Shown one piece after another: positions 1 to 5,755 of a stretch of DNA of 10,349 bases. Source of the DNA: JASFUX01 sp050050115 (GTDB lineage: Bacteria > Pseudomonadota > Alphaproteobacteria > Caulobacterales > Maricaulaceae); NCBI GenBank assembly GCA_050050115.1, contig JASFUX010000115.1:1-10349 (forward strand), given 5' to 3'. Under the pieces are notes generated by a model. It saw only the letters and a list, made by a program, of their open reading frames with translations. It was not told the DNA's origin and ran no database searches. The first letter of the stretch is position 1. Each line of letters opens with the position of its first letter. A program made the translations under genes and the position numbers.

Positions 1-133
1 GGCGCTTCTCATCGAGCCAGGGACCGGTGAACGGCCGCTCGGTTCCTTCGTTGAAGGCGATGTCGAACTGCTCCTGGGTGAGTTCCTCTTTGAGGTCCTC
101 GCGCGACTTGCTGATTTTCGGCTCGTTGGCCAT
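1..133 (-). CDS. msrB: Peptide-methionine (R)-S-oxide reductase MsrB, N-terminal part (cut by window edge)
   Basis: Reading leftwards from an ATG at 133, 44 residues are visible before the window ends. The segment GTERPFTGPWLDEKR (residues 30-44), preceded by LTQEQFDIAFNE, matches the start of the MsrB fold, whose family pattern here is roughly LTxxQxxVTQxxGTExPFTG. Known family role: thioredoxin-dependent reduction of methionine-R-sulfoxide in oxidised proteins, in the cytoplasm. The zinc-binding CxxC pairs and the catalytic Cys lie beyond the window and cannot be checked. A GGGAG ribosome binding site (complement of 140-144) sits 6 nt before the ATG and supports the start. Only 29 bp separate it from the stop of the upstream MFS gene, so the two are probably co-transcribed. 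The identification rests on a short fragment, but that fragment is characteristic. Confidence 0.88.
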   Translation of the reverse strand, partial: MANEPKISKSREDLKEELTQEQFDIAFNEGTERPFTGPWLDEKR

Positions 134-162
134 GCGGGGCTCCCGTGACGCGGACACTGAGG

Positions 163-1419
163 CTATTCGCCAATCTCGCCGCCGGGAAGTGCGCTTGCGG
201 CGACGCGCAGCCGCCCGACGGGCGTTGCGTAGCGCAGCCAAGCGGCGGTGGCGAGCACTCCAATCATAGGAATGAGCGCGGCGAATTTCAGCCCCCAGGC
301 CTGCGCCGCGAGGCCGATCGCCAGGGCGCCGATCGGCGCGCCGCCGAGAAATCCGAGCTGATAGGCCGACAGCACGCGGCTCAGGGCCTGCGGCGGCGCG
401 GCTTCTTGGACGATGGCGCGGCTCAAGGCGATGCCGAGCCCGCCCGACGCGCCCCAGATCGCGACCATCAACAGCAGCACTGGAAACACCGGATCGATCA
501 TCATGACGAGCAGCGAGGCGGCCCCGACGGCGAGCGCCAGCGCGAGCGGGCGGCCGGGGTGGTGGACGTGGCCGAGGCGGGCGAGCAGCACGGTCGCGCC
601 GGCGGCGCCGGTCCAGAAGGTCATCAGCACGACGCCGAGCTCGCCGATCCCGCCGTACTCGTCGAGCACCAGAAGGGGCAGGAGCACGAGGAAGCTGCCG
701 CCGATGACGAAGACCCCGACCGAGCCCATCAGCAGCACCATCGCGCGGATGACCGGGTTCGCCCAGACGATCCGGAGTCCTTCAAGCAGCTCGAAGGCGA
801 CGGTGGCGTTCTTGTCGCGCGCCGCGTGCGGCGTCAGCGCCGGCATCAGCGCCGCCGCGATCGCGCCGGTCCCGAGCACGACCGCCTGGACGGCCATGAG
901 CGGGGCGGGCCCCGAGAACGCGGCGAGGCTGGCGACGACCATGCCGGCGATCTGGCCGACGAACTGGACGAGGCTGGCCAGCACCACCGCGCGCTGGATC
1001 GTGAGGCCGGGCGAGAGCCGGGCGACGGCGTTGAGCGCGGAATCGCGCGTAGGCAGCATCAAGGCGGCGATCGCGCCCATCGACAGCCCGTAGAGGATCA
1101 GGTTGGAGAACGCCAAGGCGCCGCGGCCGACCGACAGCCCCAGCGTCAGCGGCGGGAGGATGGCGGTGAGATGCAGCGCGATCAGCAGCGCGCGCTTGTC
1201 GAACCGCTCGGCGACCACCCCGGCGAGCAGCACGAGCACGATCGACGGCGCGGTCAGCGAGGTCTGGGCGAGGCCGACGCCGGCTTCGTCGGCCTGCAAA
1301 ACGACGCGCGCGACGAACGGAAACAACGCGGTCTGCAAGCCAAAGGCGAAAAACCAGCTCGCTTGCGTGCACAGGTAGGCGCCGAACGCACCGCGGCGCC
1401 CCGCCGTTTGAGCGTGCAT
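163..1419 (-). CDS. Major facilitator superfamily exporter (MFS_3 / EntS-like)
   Basis: A 418-residue, very hydrophobic protein with about 10-12 membrane helices. The cytoplasmic loop after helix 2 carries a motif-A-like sequence, AGVVAERFDKR (residues 66-76), typical of MFS carriers. The R-LSPGLTIQRAVVLASLV stretch (about 134-151) followed by Q-GQIAGM resembles the MFS_3 branch, which includes enterobactin exporter EntS and many uncharacterised drug or siderophore exporters. A hydrophilic central loop (about 196-212) divides the two six-helix halves. Likely role: proton-driven export of a small molecule across the inner membrane; the substrate cannot be told from the sequence. The start is supported by a strong AGGGGAGG-type site just upstream (complement of 1422-1430). 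The gene is divergent from the DUF2336 gene and immediately precedes msrB on the same strand, which hints at a stress or efflux role but does not prove one. Confidence 0.85.
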   Translation of the reverse strand: MHAQTAGRRGAFGAYLCTQASWFFAFGLQTALFPFVARVVLQADEAGVGLAQTSLTAPSIVLVLLAGVVAERFDKRALLIALHLTAILPPLTLGLSVGRGALAFSNLILYGLSMGAIAALMLPTRDSALNAVARLSPGLTIQRAVVLASLVQFVGQIAGMVVASLAAFSGPAPLMAVQAVVLGTGAIAAALMPALTPHAARDKNATVAFELLEGLRIVWANPVIRAMVLLMGSVGVFVIGGSFLVLLPLLVLDEYGGIGELGVVLMTFWTGAAGATVLLARLGHVHHPGRPLALALAVGAASLLVMMIDPVFPVLLLMVAIWGASGGLGIALSRAIVQEAAPPQALSRVLSAYQLGFLGGAPIGALAIGLAAQAWGLKFAALIPMIGVLATAAWLRYATPVGRLRVAASALPGGEIGE

Positions 1420-1564
1420 GGCCTCCCCTTACAGCCGCCCCGGAGCGACGATATGACGAATTCGCCGTCGCTGCGACCCGTCGAAACCGCCGCTCAGCGC
1501 CAACGAATGGTTAACGAGGCGTCCCCTAGGCTCAGCAGGCTTGGTGAAGGTTTATGGGCTCGGC
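1420..1564. promoter_or_regulatory. Divergent intergenic region between the MFS and DUF2336 genes
   Basis: About 145 bp lie between two divergent starts, so promoters for both directions should sit here. It contains a GTTAAC hexamer (1510-1515), which resembles half of the TTAA-N7-TTAA box bound by the alphaproteobacterial regulator CtrA, but the second half is absent and it is not a good match. I see no convincing -35/-10 pair on either strand and no strong inverted repeat. Inference from gene orientation only. Confidence 0.35.
1422..1430 (-). promoter_or_regulatory. Ribosome binding site of the MFS gene
   Basis: On the minus strand this reads AAGGGGAGG, close to a perfect Shine-Dalgarno sequence, ending 2 nt before the ATG at 1419 (its AGGGG core is about 5-7 nt away). 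It fixes the start of the MFS gene. Confidence 0.7.
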
Positions 1565-2770
1565 ATGCTTGAAGCGCAGGACGAGATCGCCCCGGCTGCG
1601 GAGGGGCCGTCCACGAAGACGAGAGAGACGCTGGCCAAGCGCCTCGCCGATATCGTGTGCTTGCCCACCAGCCGGATCTCGCCTCAAGAGCGGCACATCG
1701 CGGCCGACCTCCTGATCGACGTGCTCAAGGAGTCAGAGCCGCCGCTGCGGATGCGCTGCGCCCAGCGGATCGCCGGCTTGCCCGAGGCGCCGGCCTCGGT
1801 GCTGCGCTGGCTGGGCGTCGACGATCCGGCGATCTCCGAGCCGATCAACGAGACTTCGGACGCGCTGCTCGACGCCGATGTTGCCGCCATCGCCCGTTTC
1901 GGACGGCGCGAGCACCGTCTTCAGCTGGCGCGTCGGCGCGGCGTTTCTTCGATCGTGACCGAGGTTCTGGTCGAGCCGGAGGAGGCCGACGTCATCCTGG
2001 CGCTGCTTGAAAACCGGGATGCAGAGTTTTCGGACGCGGCGATGGATCTTGTCGTGCGCGTCTCGCGCGATCATCGCGGGCTGACGCCGCCTGCGTCAAA
2101 ACGGCGCGAGCTGCGGCCGGCGCAGGGGCTGACCCTGTTTTGGTGGGCCAGTCCTGAGACGCGCAAGCAGCTGCTTTTGCGCTTCGGCGTCGAGCGCAGC
2201 CTGCTGCAGGAGGGCGCGGCGGACGTGTTCGCCATGGCGGCGGCGGAAGGCTGGTCCGATCCGGTCACGCGCAAGGCGCTGCAGTTCATCGAGCCCCGCC
2301 AGCGCAACCGGCAAGCGGTCAAGCGCAGTCCGCACGAAAGTCTCGAAGCCGCGATCGATTCCCTGGCGGCCGGTCATCTCGATCAAGCTCACGTTGAAGA
2401 GATCTCCTACCTCGCGGGGCTCAAGCCTGCGACCGGCGCGCGGATTCTCGCCGATTCCGGCGGCGAGCCGATCTCGGTGATGTGCAAGGGCACTGGCTTG
2501 AAGCGCGGCGCGCTCGAAAAGTTGTGGAGAGCCACGCGGCCGGCCGCGAACGCGGACGCGGGCTGGGAGCACGTCGTCGACGTCTACGACTGCTTGGCGA
2601 CCAATCGCGCGCAGACGGTGCTGCGCTATTGGAACTGGTCGCTGACCTCGGCGATGTCGCCCTCGCTCGCTGGCGCCGATAGGGACGCCGAGCACGACAG
2701 CGCGATTTCCGTGACCGCCGCCGAGCGCGCCTCGCGGCTGGTTTGGGGCGCGGGCATCACCCAACGCTAA
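1565..2770 (+). CDS. DUF2336 domain-containing protein
   Basis: A 401-residue soluble, Arg/Glu/Ala-rich, predominantly helical protein with no signal peptide or membrane segment. The region from about residue 22 (LAKRLADIVCLP) to 170 has the short helical-repeat character of DUF2336, including HRLQLARRRGVSSIVTEVLV (117-136) and a following VILALLENRDAEFSDAAM block. A later block, ISVMCKGTGLKRGALEKLWR (303-322), also fits the family. DUF2336 is found mainly in Alphaproteobacteria and its function is unknown. The start is uncertain: this ATG is preceded by GAAGG (1546-1550) at a long 14-nt spacing, while in-frame TTG 1541 and GTG 1544 would add 8 or 7 residues with a weaker upstream site. The gene is divergent from the MFS gene and 96 bp upstream of the mrp operon. 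A functional link to either is not shown. Confidence 0.85.
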   Translation: MLEAQDEIAPAAEGPSTKTRETLAKRLADIVCLPTSRISPQERHIAADLLIDVLKESEPPLRMRCAQRIAGLPEAPASVLRWLGVDDPAISEPINETSDALLDADVAAIARFGRREHRLQLARRRGVSSIVTEVLVEPEEADVILALLENRDAEFSDAAMDLVVRVSRDHRGLTPPASKRRELRPAQGLTLFWWASPETRKQLLLRFGVERSLLQEGAADVFAMAAAEGWSDPVTRKALQFIEPRQRNRQAVKRSPHESLEAAIDSLAAGHLDQAHVEEISYLAGLKPATGARILADSGGEPISVMCKGTGLKRGALEKLWRATRPAANADAGWEHVVDVYDCLATNRAQTVLRYWNWSLTSAMSPSLAGADRDAEHDSAISVTAAERASRLVWGAGITQR

Positions 2771-2776
2771 AATCGC

Positions 2777-2808
2777 CGAAAGGCGCGCCCGGCTGATCTG
2801 GCCTTTCG
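2777..2808 (+). terminator. Inverted repeat after the DUF2336 gene, possible weak terminator
   Basis: CGAAAGGC (2777-2784) and GCCTTTCG (2801-2808) are exact reverse complements, 8 bp, separated by a 16-nt loop, beginning 6 nt after the DUF2336 stop codon. There is no T-run after the second arm, so it is not a classical intrinsic terminator. It may slow or end transcription of the DUF2336 gene, or be a 5' leader element of the mrp transcript. Nothing else clear is seen in the gap 2771-2866, and no promoter with good -35/-10 boxes was found there. Confidence 0.35.
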
Positions 2809-2855
2809 CGGATGCTGCGGCTAGAACCTCGCACGCGAAACGGATTGAGACGCTT

Positions 2856-2862
2856 GGGAGGG
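2856..2862 (+). promoter_or_regulatory. Ribosome binding site deciding the TTG start of mrpE
   Basis: GGGAGGG lies 4 nt before TTG 2867 (its GGAG core is 6 nt away). The next in-frame ATG, at 2891, has no comparable site and would remove the beginning of the first membrane helix, so the TTG is preferred. Confidence 0.65.
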
Positions 2863-2866
2863 CTGC

Positions 2867-3361
2867 TTGGCACGCGGGCTCATCGCCTTGATGCTCGGCG
2901 CGGCGCTGGCCGTGCTCTGGGTGACGCTGTCGGGACGCATCCACGACCAGCTGACCCTGACGCTCGGCGGCGTGTCGATCGTTCTGGTGATCTTCCTGGT
3001 CCACCGCATGCGGCTGCTCGACCTCGAGACCGCGTCTTTCTTTCGAATTCCGCGGCTTGCTGCTTATTGGGCCTGGCTGGGCGGCGAGATCGTTAAGGCG
3101 AACATCGCCGTCGCCCGCGCCGTTCTGAAGGTCGACCTCGACATCTCGCCGCAGCTCTTCCGCGTCTACGCCCCCCAGCGCACCGACATGGGCAAGACCA
3201 TCTTCGCCAACTCCATCACGCTGACGCCGGGCACCGTCACGGTCGACGTCGACGGCGACGAGCTCGTGGTTCATGCGCTGCTTGAATCGATGGCCGAGCC
3301 GAGCGGCTTTCAGGACATGGGCGCGCGCGCGACGCATGCGACGGAAGGCGGCGCGTCATGA
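2867..3361 (+). CDS. mrpE: Na+/H+ antiporter subunit MrpE (MnhE/PhaE)
   Basis: A 164-residue protein of usual MrpE length. Two or three hydrophobic helices occupy about residues 4-46 and part of 62-86, followed by the cytoplasmic MrpE domain. Family hallmarks are WLGGEIVKANIAVARAVL (70-87) and ITLTPGTVTVDVDGDELVVH (117-136). MrpE is a small accessory subunit needed for assembly or full activity of the Mrp monovalent cation/proton antiporter in the inner membrane; it is not itself thought to carry the ion. It is the first gene of the operon here. The start is a TTG supported by a strong ribosome binding site. Its stop codon overlaps the mrpF start in an ATGA, indicating translational coupling. 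Confidence 0.93.
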   Translation: MARGLIALMLGAALAVLWVTLSGRIHDQLTLTLGGVSIVLVIFLVHRMRLLDLETASFFRIPRLAAYWAWLGGEIVKANIAVARAVLKVDLDISPQLFRVYAPQRTDMGKTIFANSITLTPGTVTVDVDGDELVVHALLESMAEPSGFQDMGARATHATEGGAS

Positions 3362-3711
3362 TGGTCGCGTTCGGACTGGGTCTTCTGGTCTCGATGGGGC
3401 TGATGCTCGCCCGCCTGCTCGCCGGGCCGACGCTCTATGACCGCATCCTTGCGGTGAACGCGTTCGGCACCAAGACGGTGCTGTTCCTGGCGGTGTTCGC
3501 TTTCATCATCGGCCGGCCGGACGCCATCGACATCGCGATCCTCTATGCGGGCGTCAATTTCATCGCGACGATCGCCATACTGAAGTTCTTCCGCTTCCGC
3601 TCGTTCGAGCTTTCGCTCGCGCGGATGGGCGAGGAGGCGGCCGTCGGTCAGCCTGACGCCGCCGCCGAAGCATCTCAAGCGCCGAAGTCGCGCGGAGGCG
3701 CGCGATCGTGA
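3358..3711 (+). CDS. mrpF: Na+/H+ antiporter subunit MrpF (MnhF/PhaF)
   Basis: A 117-residue protein with three membrane helices (about 3-21, 36-52 and 58-77). The loop after the first helix carries ARLLAGPTLYDRILAVNAFG (18-37), the MrpF signature with Gly-Pro and Asp-Arg; the third helix starts with the conserved acidic DAIDIAILYA (55-64). MrpF is a small accessory subunit of the Mrp complex; the homologous family has also been linked to bile-acid or cholate efflux in other bacteria. Residues 91-117 form an Ala/Glu/Gln-rich hydrophilic tail that looks disordered and makes the protein longer than the roughly 90-residue typical form. It overlaps mrpE by ATGA, with GGAAGG (3343-3348) as ribosome binding site; a second ATG at 3361 is an equally possible start. 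Confidence 0.93.
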   Translation: MMVAFGLGLLVSMGLMLARLLAGPTLYDRILAVNAFGTKTVLFLAVFAFIIGRPDAIDIAILYAGVNFIATIAILKFFRFRSFELSLARMGEEAAVGQPDAAAEASQAPKSRGGARS

Positions 3712-4088
3712 CGCCGATGGATATCTTCGATTTCGCCCGTTACGGCGCGAGCTACGCCGTGGTCGCCGCGGGACTGTTCTTCGTGGTCGTCGGCGCAGTC
3801 GGCGTCGTGCGGTTTCCCGATTTCTACTCGCGCCTGCACGCCGCCGGCGTGACCGACACGCTCGGGGCCGAGCTGGTCTTGATCGGTCTCATGCTTCGCG
3901 CCGACTCTGTGACGACATTGCTCAAGCTGGCGCTGATCGCGTTCTTCTTGTTCCTCACCAGTCCGACCTCGACGCATGCGATCGCGAACGCGGCGCATAC
4001 CGCCGGCGTCAAGCCGCTGCTCGGACGGCGGAACGCCAAGGGTCCGCTCGGAGACGCGCCCGAAGCGTCGACCGGAGAGCCGTCATGA
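3708..4088 (+). CDS. mrpG: Na+/H+ antiporter subunit MrpG (MnhG/PhaG)
   Basis: A 126-residue protein with three membrane helices (about 14-35, 52-63 and 70-85). Clear MrpG hallmarks are GVVRFPDFYSRLHAAGVTDT (32-51) and LTSPTSTHAIANAA (83-96). MrpG is a small accessory subunit of the Mrp antiporter, required for a stable complex in characterised systems. The start is GTG, sharing a GTGA overlap with the mrpF stop; GGAGG (3694-3698) lies 9 nt upstream. The C-terminal 30 residues (about 97-126) are hydrophilic, Gly/Pro/Ala-rich and probably flexible. An internal ATG at 3717 (residue 4) is an alternative start but would lose the coupling geometry. Confidence 0.93.
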   Translation: MTPMDIFDFARYGASYAVVAAGLFFVVVGAVGVVRFPDFYSRLHAAGVTDTLGAELVLIGLMLRADSVTTLLKLALIAFFLFLTSPTSTHAIANAAHTAGVKPLLGRRNAKGPLGDAPEASTGEPS

Positions 4089-4783
4089 CGGCGGCGGTAA
4101 TTTTCGCGGCGGCCGCTGCGGCGGCGGAGGAGGCGTATAGGACGCCGCTCGACGGCATCGTGCTGATCGACGTGGCGCTGTTGGGCCTCATGCTGGTCAT
4201 CGGCGTGGCGATCGTCCTGCAGCGCAGCCTGTTCGCCGTTGCGATGTATTCGGGCGTCTACAGCCTGCTCTCGGCGGCCTTCTTCGTGTCGATGGACGCG
4301 GTCGACGTGGCCTTCACCGAAGCGGCGGTCGGCGCGGGGATTTCAACCGTGCTGATGCTCGGCGCGATGCTGCTGACCGCGCGAGACGCCAAGCCCGTGT
4401 CGGCCGGCCGCCGGATCGTGCCGTTGATCGTGGTGCTTATCGTGGGCGCGGTGCTGATGTACGCGACGGGCGACATGCCGGCGCTCGGCGATCCGGAGTC
4501 GCCCGCTAACGCTTATGTCGGCCGCAGCTATCTGGTGCGCACGCCGCTCGAGGTCGGACCGCCCAACGTGGTGACGGCCGTTCTCGCCAGCTACCGCGGC
4601 TATGACACGCTCGGCGAGACGGTGGTGATCTTCACCGCGGGCCTCGGCGTGATGCTGCTCTTGGGCCTGCGCGCGCCCAACCCCGGCGCGCCGTCGGGCG
4701 AGAACGGCGCGCGCCGCAACGGACGGCCGAAGCCGGACGACCGGTCCGGCGATCGGTCCGAGGATCGGGGAGGCGCGGCGTGA
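4085..4783 (+). CDS. Stand-alone MrpA C-terminal module (MbhD + MbhE-like, DUF4040)
   Basis: A 232-residue membrane protein equivalent to the C-terminal part of canonical MrpA, here a separate gene. After a hydrophobic Ala-rich N-terminus come helices at about 25-46 and 53-70, then the MbhD/DUF4040 (NuoJ-like) signature DVAFTEAAVGAGISTVLML (74-92). A further helix spans about 111-127. The MbhE-like part includes NVVTAVLASYRGYDTLGETV (161-180) followed by helix VIFTAGLGVMLLLG. Acidic Asp71, Asp74, Glu79 and Glu178 lie in or near membrane segments, and acidic residues in this region of MrpA are implicated in ion transfer. Residues 198-232 form a hydrophilic Arg/Asp/Gly-rich tail. Databases often label such proteins antiporter subunit B, but the true MnhB domain is in the next gene. 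The ATG overlaps the mrpG stop (ATGA), with GGAGAG at 4074-4079. Confidence 0.88.
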   Translation: MTAAVIFAAAAAAAEEAYRTPLDGIVLIDVALLGLMLVIGVAIVLQRSLFAVAMYSGVYSLLSAAFFVSMDAVDVAFTEAAVGAGISTVLMLGAMLLTARDAKPVSAGRRIVPLIVVLIVGAVLMYATGDMPALGDPESPANAYVGRSYLVRTPLEVGPPNVVTAVLASYRGYDTLGETVVIFTAGLGVMLLLGLRAPNPGAPSGENGARRNGRPKPDDRSGDRSEDRGGAA

Positions 4784-5229
4784 ATCCCGGCCACCACGTC
4801 ATCCTGCGCGTCGTTGCCAAGACGCTGATCCCGGTGATCGCGCTCTTTGCGTTCTACGTTCAGTTCCACGGCGACTTCGGACCGGGCGGCGGCTTCCAGG
4901 CCGGCGTGATCCTGGCCGCCGCGATCATCCTTTACGCGCTGATCTTCGGGGTCGAAGCCGCTCGCCGCGCCGTGCCGACGTGGCTGGTGCGCACCGGCTG
5001 CGCCCTGGGCGTCCTGATCTACGGCGGCGTCGGCGTCGCAACGCTGCTGATGGGCGGAGAGTATCTCGACTACGACCTGCTGCGCGCCGAGTCGGAGCAC
5101 TTCGGCGGCCAGCACCTCGGGATCATGCTGGTCGAGCTTGGCGTGCTGATTACGGTCGCTTCGGTGATGACGGCGATCTTCTACGCGTTCGCCGGACGGA
5201 CCCCCGACATTCCTGACGAGGAGTGGTGA
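4780..5229 (+). CDS. mrpB: Na+/H+ antiporter subunit MrpB (MnhB domain)
   Basis: A 149-residue protein with about four membrane helices (roughly 10-26, 40-58, 71-91 and 113-138). It carries the MnhB signature HGDFGPGGGFQAGVILA (30-46), and Glu119 within LVELGVLITVASVM (117-130) is a conserved membrane acidic residue of the family. MrpB is an integral subunit of the Mrp antiporter and, in structures of Mrp and of the related hydrogenase Mbh, sits beside the MrpA C-terminal module, which matches the preceding gene. The start is GTG overlapping the upstream stop as GTGA; GGGGAGG (4767-4773) provides the ribosome binding site. In some bacteria mrpA and mrpB are fused; here even the MrpA module itself is split off. 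Confidence 0.94.
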   Translation: MNPGHHVILRVVAKTLIPVIALFAFYVQFHGDFGPGGGFQAGVILAAAIILYALIFGVEAARRAVPTWLVRTGCALGVLIYGGVGVATLLMGGEYLDYDLLRAESEHFGGQHLGIMLVELGVLITVASVMTAIFYAFAGRTPDIPDEEW

Positions 5230-5230
5230 G

Positions 5231-5755
5231 GTGGTCGAATACGTCGTGTCGCACTACAACTATTGGATCGTCGTCCTCCTGATGATGGTCGGCCTCTACG
5301 CGGTGTTCGCTTCGCCCAACAAGGTCAAGCGCCTCGCCGGCCTCGGCGTCTTTCAAACGTCCGTATTCCTCTTTTATATCTCGATGGGCAAGGTGAGCGG
5401 CGGCATTCCGCCGATCCTGCCCGAGACCGAGCACGGCGGCGGGCACGAAGAGGCCGCGGCGGGTGAGCACGCGGCAGAGCAAGGGGCCGAGGCGGCGCAC
5501 GCGGCGGACGGGCACGCCGCGATCGTTCCCGACAACGCGCTCGAGCTCAACGAGTTCTCCGCCAGCGCGCTTGATACGGTCTACTCCAATCCGTTGCCTC
5601 ACGTGCTGATCCTCACCGCGATCGTCGTCGGCGTCGCCACGCTGGCCGTCGGCCTGGCGCTGGTCGTGCTCATCCGCGAGGCCTACGGCACGATCGAGGA
5701 CGATGAGATCACGCGGGCCGAATACGACGCGGAAACGGCGGGGAGCGACGCGTGA
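5231..5755 (+). CDS. mrpC: Na+/H+ antiporter subunit MrpC (NuoK-like) with His/Glu-rich insert
   Basis: A 174-residue protein, longer than the roughly 110-125 residues usual for MrpC. The N-terminal helix begins NYWIVVLLMMVGLYAVFASP (10-29), the second follows in GLGVFQTSVFLFYISMG (37-53), and the last contains NPLPHVLILTAIVVGVATLA (120-139), all clear MrpC/NuoK features. The C-terminus LIREAYGTIEDDEI is also family-like. Between helices 2 and 3, about residues 65-97 are an extra hydrophilic Ala/Glu/His/Gly segment with five His (68, 72, 80, 90, 95) and seven Glu. MrpC corresponds to NuoK of complex I and contributes to the ion path together with the MbhD/E-like and MrpD-type subunits. The start is GTG, one nt after the mrpB stop, with GAGGAG (5218-5223) upstream; its stop overlaps the next start as GTGA. 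Confidence 0.93.
   Translation: MVEYVVSHYNYWIVVLLMMVGLYAVFASPNKVKRLAGLGVFQTSVFLFYISMGKVSGGIPPILPETEHGGGHEEAAAGEHAAEQGAEAAHAADGHAAIVPDNALELNEFSASALDTVYSNPLPHVLILTAIVVGVATLAVGLALVVLIREAYGTIEDDEITRAEYDAETAGSDA

Noticed and set aside
1510..1515. GTTAAC as a possible CtrA-binding half site
   Set aside because: Only one half of the box is present and its position relative to a promoter is not clear; too weak to call.
145..1572. Long plus-strand open frame (475 codons) opposite the MFS gene
   Set aside because: Its product is an Arg/Gly/Asp/Gln-rich low-complexity sequence with no domain, a typical shadow frame in GC-rich DNA; the minus-strand frame gives a coherent 12-helix carrier with a good ribosome binding site.
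2819..2850. Possible promoter elements (CTAGAAC near 2821, TTGAGA at 2845) upstream of mrpE
   Set aside because: They cannot be paired with a partner box at correct spacing upstream of the start, so no promoter is claimed.
2096..3337. Minus-strand open frame of 413 codons opposite the DUF2336 and mrpE genes
   Set aside because: It spans two real genes and their gap, and its translation is Arg/Ala/His-rich without any recognisable domain.
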